Source of the DNA: an uncultured Bacilli bacterium
GTDB taxonomy: Bacteria > Bacillota_I > Bacilli_A > RF39 > UBA660
Assembly (NCBI GenBank): GCA_934130485.1
Contig: CAKOYE010000055.1
Location: 1 to 5,778, forward strand
Direction of reading: 5' to 3'
DNA: 5,778 bases
The notes under the pieces were generated by a model. That model was not told the origin of the DNA. It searched no databases and saw only the letters and a list, made by a program, of their open reading frames with translations. This document shows positions 1 to 5,763 of the stretch, one piece after another (the stretch's first letter is position 1; the number at the start of each line of letters is the position of its first letter). The translations under genes and the position numbers were made by a program.

Positions 1-1506
1 GAAGAATATAAAAATAAAATGTTATCACTTGCGGTAGATGATGAGATAGATAGAGATAAAGTATTAGAAAAATTAATTGATATGTTATATGAAAGAAATA
101 ATATAGATTTAAAAAGAGGAACTTTTAGAGTAAGGGGAGATGTTTTAGAAATAATTCCAGTTAATGAACATTCTAAAGGAATAAGAGTTGAATTTTTTGG
201 AGATACGGTTGAAAAAATATCAGAATTTGATATTTTAACTGGCGTAATAACAAATAATAAAAAAGCAATATCAATATTTCCAGCAAGTCATTTCGTAACA
301 AGTGATGAAAAAATAAAAAAAGCAATTAAAAATATTCAAATAGAGTTAGAAGAACAACTACAAAAATTCAAAGATGAAAATAAATTACTTGAATATCAAA
401 GATTGCAAGAAAGAACAAATTATGATATAGAAATGCTTAGTGAAACTGGAACTTGTCGTGGTGTTGAAAATTATTCTAGACATTTAGCGTTAAAAGAACC
501 AGGTGCAACCCCAACTACACTTATTGATTTCTTTGGTGATGATTATCTTATGATAATAGATGAATCACACGTAACAGTTCCTCAAGTACGTGGTATGTAT
601 AATGGTGACCAAGCAAGAAAAAAAGTACTTGTTGATTATGGTTTCAGACTTCCAAGTGCGATGGATAATAGACCATTAAAATTTGAAGAATTTGAAAAAA
701 AGATAAATCAAATTATTTATGTATCAGCAACACCTGGTGATTACGAATTAGAAAAATGTAATGGTAAATTTGTAGAACAAATAATAAGACCAACTGGTTT
801 ATTAGATCCTACTATTGAAGTTAGAAAAACAGAAGGTCAAATAGATAACCTAGTAGAAGAAATATATAAGAAAATAGAAAAAAATGAAAGAACATTAATT
901 ACGACTTTAACAATTCGTATGGCAGAAGAATTAACTACATATTTAAAAAATATTGATATAAAAGTTGCTTATTTACATAGTGAAATTAAGACATTAGAAA
1001 GAATGAAAATAATACGCGATTTACGTATGGGTAAATATGATGTATTAGTTGGTATAAATTTACTTAGGGAAGGAATTGATATACCAGAAGTTAGCTTAAT
1101 TGCGATAATGGATGCTGATAAACAAGGGTTCTTAAGAAGTGAAAGAAGTTTAATTCAAACTATTGGAAGAGCGGCAAGAAATTCAAACGGACATGTTATT
1201 ATGTATGCCGATACCATAAGTGATTCTATGAGTCTTGCAATATCAGAAACAGAAAGAAGAAGAAAAATACAAGAAGAATATAATAGAAAAAATAATATTA
1301 TTCCTAAAACTATCATAAAAGAAATACGTGATGTAATTAGTATTAATGAAGAAAAAACACAACCTGATAAAATAAAAATGACAAGCTCTGATAAAAATAA
1401 AATGATAGAAAAATTAGAAAAAGAAATGAAAGAAGCAGCCAAAAATCTCGACTTTGAAAGAGCAATGGAATTAAGAGATATATTATTTGAATTAAAAAGT
1501 GAATAA
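1..1506 (+). CDS. uvrB: UvrABC excinuclease subunit B, 5'-truncated by the window edge
   Basis: UvrB is the damage-verifying helicase-like subunit of nucleotide excision repair; it is loaded by UvrA and recruits the nuclease UvrC. The reading frame is open back to base 1 (EEYKNK precedes the first ATG at 19), and this aligns with the family's internal EEYREM-type segment, so the ATG at 19 is not the start. About 155-160 N-terminal residues, including the Walker A loop and the beta-hairpin, lie before the window. The 501 visible residues contain RGTFRVRGDVLEI (about bases 115-155), helicase motif II DESH (559-570), motif III VSATP (721-735), AYLHSEIKTLER, motif V GINLLREGIDIPEV (from 1051) and motif VI QTIGRAARN (1156-1182). 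A C-terminal UVR domain for UvrC/UvrA contact spans about 1402-1503 (KLEKEMKEAAKNLDFERA). All visible motifs are intact and the inferred full length of about 660 residues is normal. Unusually, uvrA does not follow. Identification is near certain. Confidence 0.98.
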   Translation, partial: EEYKNKMLSLAVDDEIDRDKVLEKLIDMLYERNNIDLKRGTFRVRGDVLEIIPVNEHSKGIRVEFFGDTVEKISEFDILTGVITNNKKAISIFPASHFVTSDEKIKKAIKNIQIELEEQLQKFKDENKLLEYQRLQERTNYDIEMLSETGTCRGVENYSRHLALKEPGATPTTLIDFFGDDYLMIIDESHVTVPQVRGMYNGDQARKKVLVDYGFRLPSAMDNRPLKFEEFEKKINQIIYVSATPGDYELEKCNGKFVEQIIRPTGLLDPTIEVRKTEGQIDNLVEEIYKKIEKNERTLITTLTIRMAEELTTYLKNIDIKVAYLHSEIKTLERMKIIRDLRMGKYDVLVGINLLREGIDIPEVSLIAIMDADKQGFLRSERSLIQTIGRAARNSNGHVIMYADTISDSMSLAISETERRRKIQEEYNRKNNIIPKTIIKEIRDVISINEEKTQPDKIKMTSSDKNKMIEKLEKEMKEAAKNLDFERAMELRDILFELKSE

Positions 1507-1522
1507 CTGTACATTTATCGAC

Positions 1523-1567
1523 AAATTATTTACATTTTAATCAATATATTTATTATGTAATTAATTT
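1523..1567. repeat. Imperfect inverted repeat after uvrB
   Basis: The left arm AAATTATTTACAT (1523-1535) and right arm ATGTAATTAATTT (1555-1567) are complementary at 12 of 13 positions, with one T-T mismatch and a 19-base spacer. Only one pair is G-C, and no T-run follows the right arm, so it is not a typical intrinsic terminator. It could be a weak 3' RNA hairpin of the uvrB transcript, a protein-binding palindrome, or chance in A/T-rich DNA. The pairing is directly visible; any function is unproven. Confidence 0.35.
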
Positions 1568-1649
1568 AGTTAAAAAAATAATATATTTATATATAACAAA
1601 AAAGGTAATATTTTAGTAAAATATATTAAATTTATCAAAATGTATTCAT

Positions 1650-1677
1650 TTGCAACTTAATTAATAAATGATATAAT
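1650..1677 (+). promoter_or_regulatory. Putative sigma-A-type promoter with extended -10 for the downstream operon
   Basis: A perfect -10 hexamer TATAAT lies at 1672-1677, preceded by TG at 1669-1670, giving an extended -10 (TGATATAAT). A weak -35, TTGCAA (1650-1655, 4 of 6 matches), is spaced by 16 bases; shifting one base gives TTTGCA with 17-base spacing and an equal score. A/T-tracts upstream (about 1568-1640) could act as an UP-like element. The predicted start of transcription is near 1681-1684, on or just before the AGGAG at 1683-1687, so the leader would be very short. TATAAT is common by chance in DNA this A/T-rich, but its place directly before the first gene of a five-gene unit supports it. 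Confidence 0.55.
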
Positions 1678-1682
1678 TTAAT

Positions 1683-1687
1683 AGGAG
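1683..1687 (+). promoter_or_regulatory. Shine-Dalgarno AGGAG that decides the start of the YvlD-family gene
   Basis: AGGAG ends directly against an ATG at 1688, leaving no spacer, but is 9 bases before a second in-frame ATG at 1697. Normal spacing therefore favours 1697 as the start and makes the first three codons of the longer frame (MKK) leader sequence. Confidence 0.6.
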
Positions 1688-1696
1688 ATGAAAAAG

Positions 1697-2125
1697 ATGG
1701 CAAAGAAAAAATTTGAATATAAAAATTTCAATTCTATGTTTGACTGGATATTAAAAATGATAGGTTATGCCTTAATTCTTATCTGTATATCAACTGTATT
1801 AGGAAGTGATAAATCAATTTATATAGATCCTAACTATTTCGGATTATGGGGACTTTTAACTGCGATTTTAATATACATATTAAATAAAACAGTTAAACCA
1901 CTAATAGTATGGTTAACACTACCTCTAACAGGACTAACATTAGGATTGTTTTATCCTTTAATAAATGTTTTTATCTTAAAACTAGTTGATTTGATATTAT
2001 GGAAGCATTTTGATATTACAGGTGGTATATTTATGAGTTTTTTCGTTGCTATATTAATTTCAATATTAAATATTATAATGGATAGTATTATTTTTAAAGG
2101 AATACTTGGAGAGGAGAGAAACTAA
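1697..2125 (+). CDS. YvlD / phage-holin-4-2-like family integral membrane protein
   Basis: This is a 142-residue membrane protein with a lysine-rich N-terminus (MAKKKFEYKN) and four likely transmembrane segments at about residues 16-36, 47-63, 79-101 and 111-132. The segment between helices 2 and 3 reads ILNKTVKPLIVWLTLPLTG then LTLGLFYPLIN. That pattern (N-x-x-V-[KR]-P, LTLPLT, TLGLF, IN) is the hallmark of the family of Bacillus subtilis YvlD (Pfam PF04020), often annotated as phage holin family protein. No prophage genes are nearby, and chromosomal members are not known lysis proteins; their molecular role is unsettled. Position supports the assignment: yvlD of B. subtilis lies close to hprK and lgt. 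The start at 1697 is chosen from spacing to AGGAG (1683-1687). The TAA stop overlaps the lgt ATG by one base (TAATG), so the two are probably translated together. The family call is strong and the function unknown; an envelope or stress role is only suggested by context. Confidence 0.88.
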   Translation: MAKKKFEYKNFNSMFDWILKMIGYALILICISTVLGSDKSIYIDPNYFGLWGLLTAILIYILNKTVKPLIVWLTLPLTGLTLGLFYPLINVFILKLVDLILWKHFDITGGIFMSFFVAILISILNIIMDSIIFKGILGEERN

Positions 2126-2940
2126 TGAATCCAATTTTCTTAGATTTAGGTTTTATTAAAATATATTGGTACTCTATTATGATTTTCATAGCTTTTTTTG
2201 TAGGTGGTACTCTTGCTTTAAATGAAGCAAAAAAATGGAAAATACCAGAAGACTTAATGATAAATTATTTTTTCTTTTTAATTCCAATCGCACTTATAGG
2301 AGCAAGACTTTACTATGTTTTATTTAATTTAGATTATTATAGTACTGATCCAATCTCAATTTTAAAAGTATGGGAAGGTGGGCTTGCAATCCACGGAGGA
2401 ATTATTGCTGGTATTTTATGGACACTTTTTTATACACATAAGTATAAGGTAAACTTTTTCCGTATGACAGATATAATGGTAGTAAGTTTAATTATTGGTC
2501 AAGCAATAGGTAGATGGGGAAATTTCTTTAATGGTGAGGCATACGGTCCAGTTACTACATTAGATTTTTTAACAAAATTACATATTCCTGACTTTATTAT
2601 AAAAAATATGTATATTAATGGTGTATATCATCAACCAACATTTTTATATGAATCATTATGGTGTATTATAGGATTTGTAATTCTATTAATTATTAGAAGA
2701 ATGAAATATATAAAAATAGGTCAAATTACTGGTATATATTTTATTTGGTATGGAATAGGCAGATTTTTAATTGAGTCACTAAGAACAGACAGTTTAATGT
2801 TAGGAAATTTAAAAATGGCTCAAATTATATCAATTATAATGATTTTAACTGGTATAATATTAATTATTTTATTTCAAAAAAATTCTGTTTTTAAAAATCA
2901 ATATAATGACAAGGAGAATACTAATGACATCAATTTTTGA
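2125..2940 (+). CDS. lgt: Phosphatidylglycerol--prolipoprotein diacylglyceryl transferase
   Basis: Lgt is an integral membrane enzyme that moves the diacylglyceryl group of phosphatidylglycerol onto the lipobox cysteine of prolipoproteins, the first step of lipoprotein maturation before signal peptidase II. The 271 residues are normal for Bacillota and contain about seven hydrophobic segments. Family motifs are clear: GGLAIHGGIIAG (85-96, His90 matching E. coli His103), the Lgt signature GRWGNFFNGEAYG (129-141, Arg130 matching the essential Arg143), QPTFLYES (170-177) and YGIGRFLIESLRTD (209-222, with Tyr209 and Arg213 matching Tyr235 and Arg239). The ATG at 2125 has an AGGAG 8 bases upstream (2112-2116) and overlaps the preceding stop by one base. 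The tail (about 251-271) is polar and poorly conserved, and its last 17 bases also encode the start of the next gene. The TGA stop at the family's normal end supports the standard genetic code. Confidence 0.97.
   Translation: MNPIFLDLGFIKIYWYSIMIFIAFFVGGTLALNEAKKWKIPEDLMINYFFFLIPIALIGARLYYVLFNLDYYSTDPISILKVWEGGLAIHGGIIAGILWTLFYTHKYKVNFFRMTDIMVVSLIIGQAIGRWGNFFNGEAYGPVTTLDFLTKLHIPDFIIKNMYINGVYHQPTFLYESLWCIIGFVILLIIRRMKYIKIGQITGIYFIWYGIGRFLIESLRTDSLMLGNLKMAQIISIIMILTGIILIILFQKNSVFKNQYNDKENTNDINF
2911..2916 (+). promoter_or_regulatory. Shine-Dalgarno AAGGAG inside the end of lgt, setting the trxB-like start
   Basis: AAGGAG lies 7 bases before the ATG at 2924 and inside the last codons of lgt. 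An in-frame ATG at 2906 is upstream of this site and has no comparable site of its own, so 2924 is the likely start. The product then begins MTSIFDCIIVGSG, as expected for the family's N-terminal FAD-binding strand. Confidence 0.8.
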
Positions 2941-3835
2941 TTGTATTATAGTTGGATCTGGAATAGCAGGAATGACATCTGCAATATATTTAAAAAGAGC
3001 AGGAAAAAGAGTATTATTATTAGAAAAAAGTGCTCCAGGTGGTCAAATTAATATGAGTCCATCTGTTGAAAATTATCCGGGTTTTTTAAATATTGAAGGA
3101 GCTATATTAGCGTCAAATATTTTTGAACAAACTCAAAAATTAAATATTGATTATAAATATGGAAATGTCTTAAATATAAAAAAAGAAGAAAAAAATTTTA
3201 CTGTTACAACTGATATTGAAAGTTATGAGACTGCTTCAATTATAATCGCAACAGGAAGAAAAGTAGAAAAATTAAATCTTAATTATGAAGAAGAATTGAT
3301 AGGAAAAGGAATAAGTTATTGCGCTATATGTGATGGAAATTTTTTCAAAGGTAAAAATGTATCTATATATGGAAACGATTACAAAGTATTAGAAGAAGCA
3401 ATATATTTAGCAAATATATGTGAAAATGTAAATATAATTTGTGAGAAAGATAAATTTGAAAATAATACGACTTTATTAGAAAAAATAAATGAATATAAAA
3501 ATATTACTATTTATTTTAATAGTAAAATAATAGAGCTTATTAAAGATAATGGATTACTATCTGGTATCAAAATAAAAAAAACATCTGAAAAAATAATTAA
3601 TTGTGAATGCTTATTTGTTGGAAATAATCTTGTTCCAGATTTGAATTTTTTATCTGATATAAAGAAAGATAATGGATATATAATAGTTGATAAAAATATG
3701 AATACAAATATTAAAGGGGTATTTGCTTGTGGTGATGTTATAAAAAAGGATGTATATCAACTTACTACAGCAATAGGTGAAGCAGCTATATCTGCAAATA
3801 GTGTACTAGCATATTTAACAGGAGGAGAAAAATGA
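2924..3835 (+). CDS. Thioredoxin reductase-like flavoprotein with degenerate NADPH site
   Basis: This 303-residue protein has the two-domain layout of low-molecular-weight thioredoxin reductase (TrxB). FAD-binding parts are intact: GSGIAG (11-16), EKSAPGGQI (34-42), VENYPG (48-53), ATGR (109-112) and the C-terminal GVFACGDV (265-272) followed by QLTTAIGEAA (279-288). The redox site is CAIC at Cys133/Cys136 within SYCAICDG. The pyridine-nucleotide domain, however, has lost its hallmarks. The GGGDSA-type loop aligns with GNDYKV (150-155), and the HRRDKxR motif that grips the NADPH 2'-phosphate aligns with CEKDKFE (173-179), where arginines are replaced by acidic or neutral residues. A flanking EEA (157-159) shows the alignment is in register. 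It may therefore not use NADPH; ferredoxin-dependent clostridial thioredoxin reductases are a known precedent. It overlaps lgt by 17 bases and yvcK by 4. The superfamily is certain; electron donor and substrate are open, so I withhold the trxB symbol. Confidence 0.9.
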   Translation: MTSIFDCIIVGSGIAGMTSAIYLKRAGKRVLLLEKSAPGGQINMSPSVENYPGFLNIEGAILASNIFEQTQKLNIDYKYGNVLNIKKEEKNFTVTTDIESYETASIIIATGRKVEKLNLNYEEELIGKGISYCAICDGNFFKGKNVSIYGNDYKVLEEAIYLANICENVNIICEKDKFENNTTLLEKINEYKNITIYFNSKIIELIKDNGLLSGIKIKKTSEKIINCECLFVGNNLVPDLNFLSDIKKDNGYIIVDKNMNTNIKGVFACGDVIKKDVYQLTTAIGEAAISANSVLAYLTGGEK

Positions 3836-4773
3836 AAAAGAAAGTTGTAATTTTAGGTGGAGGAAATGGTTTATCAACACTAATAAGAGGTATAAAACTT
3901 TTTCCAGTAGATATAACTGCTGTTGTAACAGTAAGTGATGATGGAACAAGTACAGGTAGATTAAGAGAAGAATTTAATATTCCAGCAGTAGGTGATATAA
4001 GAAGAGTTTTAGTGTCACTTTCTGAAACTGAACCACTAGTAGAAGAATTATTTAATTATCGCTTTAAAACTACAAGCGAATTAAATGGTCATACAGTTGG
4101 TAATTTATTATTAACTGCAGTTACAAATATTGCAGGAAATATGTCTGATGGTATTGAGTCATTAGGAAAAATATTAAATTTAAAAGGTAAAGTACTTCCT
4201 TTAACAGAAGATAATTGTACACTTATGGCTGAAATGAGTGATGGACGAATTATTGAAGGTGAACATAATATAACTGAGGCATCTGGAGTAATAAAAGAAG
4301 TTTTTTACAAAGAAAAGCCAGTTATAACACCAGAAACAATGAAAGCTATAAAAGAAGCTGATTTGATTGTTTTAAGTATGGGAAGCTTATATACAAGTAT
4401 TATTCCAAATTTAATAGTTAAAGAAATGATTGATCAAATAGATTCAAGTTCTGCAAAAATAATGTATGTATGCAACATTATGACACAGCCAGGTGAAACA
4501 GATGGATTTAAAGTAAGTGATCATATAAATACTTTGAACAAATATTTAGGAAAAAAGAAAGTAGATACTGTTATTGTAAATAATGGAAAAATAACTAAAG
4601 ATATAATAGAAAAGTATTCTGTTTTAGAACAAAAAGATCCAGTAATTTTAGATAAAGAAAATATAGATGAAAATGTAAAAATTATTGAGTGTGATTTAGT
4701 AGATACATCAACTGGAAAAATAAGTCATGATGTTTTAAAATTAGGATTTAATATTTTTTCTTGTACATTGTAG
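3832..4773 (+). CDS. yvcK: YvcK/CofD-like protein (gluconeogenesis and cell-wall factor)
   Basis: YvcK proteins share the CofD fold (formerly UPF0052). In B. subtilis YvcK binds UDP-sugars such as UDP-GlcNAc and is needed for normal cell-wall synthesis and growth on gluconeogenic carbon; no enzymatic reaction is established. The 313 residues are full length. Conserved blocks are VVILGGGNGLSTLIRG (5-20), VDITAVVTVSDDGTSTGRL (26-44), PAVGDIRRVL (51-60), NGHTVGNLLL (85-94), ADLIVLSMGSLYTSIIPNL (176-194) and YVCNIMTQPGETDGF (212-226). A small deviation is LSMGS where most relatives have L-G-P-G-S. The start has AGGAGG (3820-3825) six bases upstream and overlaps the previous stop as ATGA. In many Bacillota rapZ (yvcJ) sits directly upstream; here the trxB-like gene does. 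The YvcK-WhiA pairing is conserved across Bacillota and Actinomycetota and makes the call secure. Confidence 0.96.
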   Translation: MKKKVVILGGGNGLSTLIRGIKLFPVDITAVVTVSDDGTSTGRLREEFNIPAVGDIRRVLVSLSETEPLVEELFNYRFKTTSELNGHTVGNLLLTAVTNIAGNMSDGIESLGKILNLKGKVLPLTEDNCTLMAEMSDGRIIEGEHNITEASGVIKEVFYKEKPVITPETMKAIKEADLIVLSMGSLYTSIIPNLIVKEMIDQIDSSSAKIMYVCNIMTQPGETDGFKVSDHINTLNKYLGKKKVDTVIVNNGKITKDIIEKYSVLEQKDPVILDKENIDENVKIIECDLVDTSTGKISHDVLKLGFNIFSCTL

Positions 4774-4775
4774 GT
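4772..4775 (+). promoter_or_regulatory. Weak ribosome binding site before whiA
   Basis: Only AGGT, partly inside the yvcK TAG stop, precedes the whiA ATG at 4780 with 4 bases of spacing. All other starts here have AGGAG or better, so whiA probably depends on ribosomes finishing yvcK six bases upstream. The start itself is supported by the family-typical N-terminus MSFTAQIKSEI. Confidence 0.45.
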
Positions 4776-4779
4776 AACT

Positions 4780-5739
4780 ATGTCATTTACAGCTCAAATA
4801 AAATCTGAAATTTGTTCAATAAAAACAACCGAAACAGAAAAAATCAGTGAATTATCGGCAATAGTAAATAATATTTCTGAAATTGGAAAAAACATTAATA
4901 TTAGTACAGAAAATATTGCGGTATTTAAACATATATATGATTTAATTACAAGTATATATCATATAGAACCTAGAATAATTGTAAGACAAGGTTACAATTT
5001 TAATAAAAATCACCTTTATATTTTAGAAATTGAATCAAATGTTGATACAATATTAGATGATTTAAGTATTAAGAAAAATGGCAAAATTTTAAATATTCCA
5101 GAAGATTACATAATTGATGATTTTGAACTTTTAAGAGCATATTTAAGAGGGATGTTTATAGCTGTTGGAAGTATTAATGACCCAAAGACATCAAGATATC
5201 ATTTAGAAATGATAGTAAATAATCGTGAATATGCAGAATTTATTTCCAAAAAATTAAATAAAAATAATTTAAAAAGTAAAATTATAAAGCGTGATAATAA
5301 GTATATGATATATATTAAAGAATCGGAAAAAATAAGTGATTTTCTAAGAATGATTAAGGCAAATAATGCAGTATTATATTATGAAGATATAAGAATATAT
5401 AGAGACTATAAAAATATGACAAATAGGCTTAATAATTGTGAACAAGCAAACATTGATAAAATGATTCAAACTGCAAATACACAAGTTTTAGATATTGAGT
5501 TAATAGAAAAATATGGAAGTCTTGATTTATTACCAGATAAAGTAAAAGAGGTAGCAATTTATAGAAAAAAATATCCAGAAGTATCATTACTTGAACTGAG
5601 CCAAATAATTACAATCGAAACAGGTAATGAAATTACAAAATCAGGTATATATCATAGAATGAAAAAAATAAATGATCTAGCAAATAAAATAAGGGATAAA
5701 CAAAAAGGTTCTTTGTCAAATAGTGTTGGTCAACAATAA
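4780..5739 (+). CDS. whiA: DNA-binding protein WhiA
   Basis: WhiA is a DNA-binding protein. In Streptomyces it is a sporulation transcription factor; in B. subtilis it affects cell division and chromosome segregation. It joins a degenerate LAGLIDADG homing-endonuclease-like domain to a C-terminal helix-turn-helix. The 319 residues match the usual 310-320. Recognisable parts are the N-terminal MSFTAQIKSEI (1-11), LRAYLRGMFIAVGSINDP (118-135) at the LAGLIDADG-like helix, SRYHLEM (138-144), KESEKISDFLRMI (180-192), YEDIRIYRD (201-209), NRLNNCEQANIDK (215-227) and the helix-turn-helix around 268-297 ending TKSGIYHRMKKI. Two small deviations: FIAVGS replaces the common FLAGGS, and the turn between LSQII and ITKSG is about two residues longer than in B. 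subtilis. WhiA proteins are not known to cleave DNA. It follows yvcK by 6 bases, as is typical. The short polar tail after residue 310 is not conserved. Confidence 0.97.
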   Translation: MSFTAQIKSEICSIKTTETEKISELSAIVNNISEIGKNINISTENIAVFKHIYDLITSIYHIEPRIIVRQGYNFNKNHLYILEIESNVDTILDDLSIKKNGKILNIPEDYIIDDFELLRAYLRGMFIAVGSINDPKTSRYHLEMIVNNREYAEFISKKLNKNNLKSKIIKRDNKYMIYIKESEKISDFLRMIKANNAVLYYEDIRIYRDYKNMTNRLNNCEQANIDKMIQTANTQVLDIELIEKYGSLDLLPDKVKEVAIYRKKYPEVSLLELSQIITIETGNEITKSGIYHRMKKINDLANKIRDKQKGSLSNSVGQQ

Positions 5740-5763
5740 ATTTGATAAATGAATTGTGATTAT

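Noticed and set aside
19..21. ATG at 19 as the true start of uvrB
   Set aside because: The frame is open to base 1 and the preceding residues match the interior of UvrB; starting here would drop the Walker A region and beta-hairpin.
1155..1514. Open reading frame of 119 codons on the minus strand
   Set aside because: It lies wholly opposite the 3' part of uvrB, has a low-complexity hydrophobic translation typical of antisense to A/T-rich coding DNA, and has no recognisable family or upstream ribosome binding site.
1507..1522. LexA/SOS-like half site (CTGTAC...)
   Set aside because: It has no matching second half, differs from the Bacillota SOS box, and lies downstream of uvrB rather than at its promoter.
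1608..1624. Short hairpin ATATTTT-agt-AAAATAT as a terminator
   Set aside because: Seven A-T pairs only, no G-C pair and no T-run after it; expected by chance in this gap.
1640..1660. Six-codon open frame in the intergenic gap
   Set aside because: No ribosome binding site, trivial length and overlap with the proposed -35 region.
1688..1690. ATG at 1688 as start of the YvlD-family gene
   Set aside because: AGGAG abuts it with no spacer; the ATG at 1697 has a normal 9-base spacing. Not excluded, since the difference is only three residues.
1697..2125. Prophage lysis (holin) gene
   Set aside because: The PF04020 family label invites this reading, but no endolysin, structural or integrase genes are nearby and the locus matches the chromosomal yvlD neighbourhood.
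2906..2908. ATG at 2906 as start of the trxB-like gene
   Set aside because: The good AAGGAG at 2911-2916 lies downstream of it, and the extra MTRRIL residues are not expected before the family's first beta strand.
2938..2940. TGA read as tryptophan (Mycoplasma-type code)
   Set aside because: lgt and the trxB-like gene both end at TGA at normal family length, and tryptophan uses TGG throughout the window.
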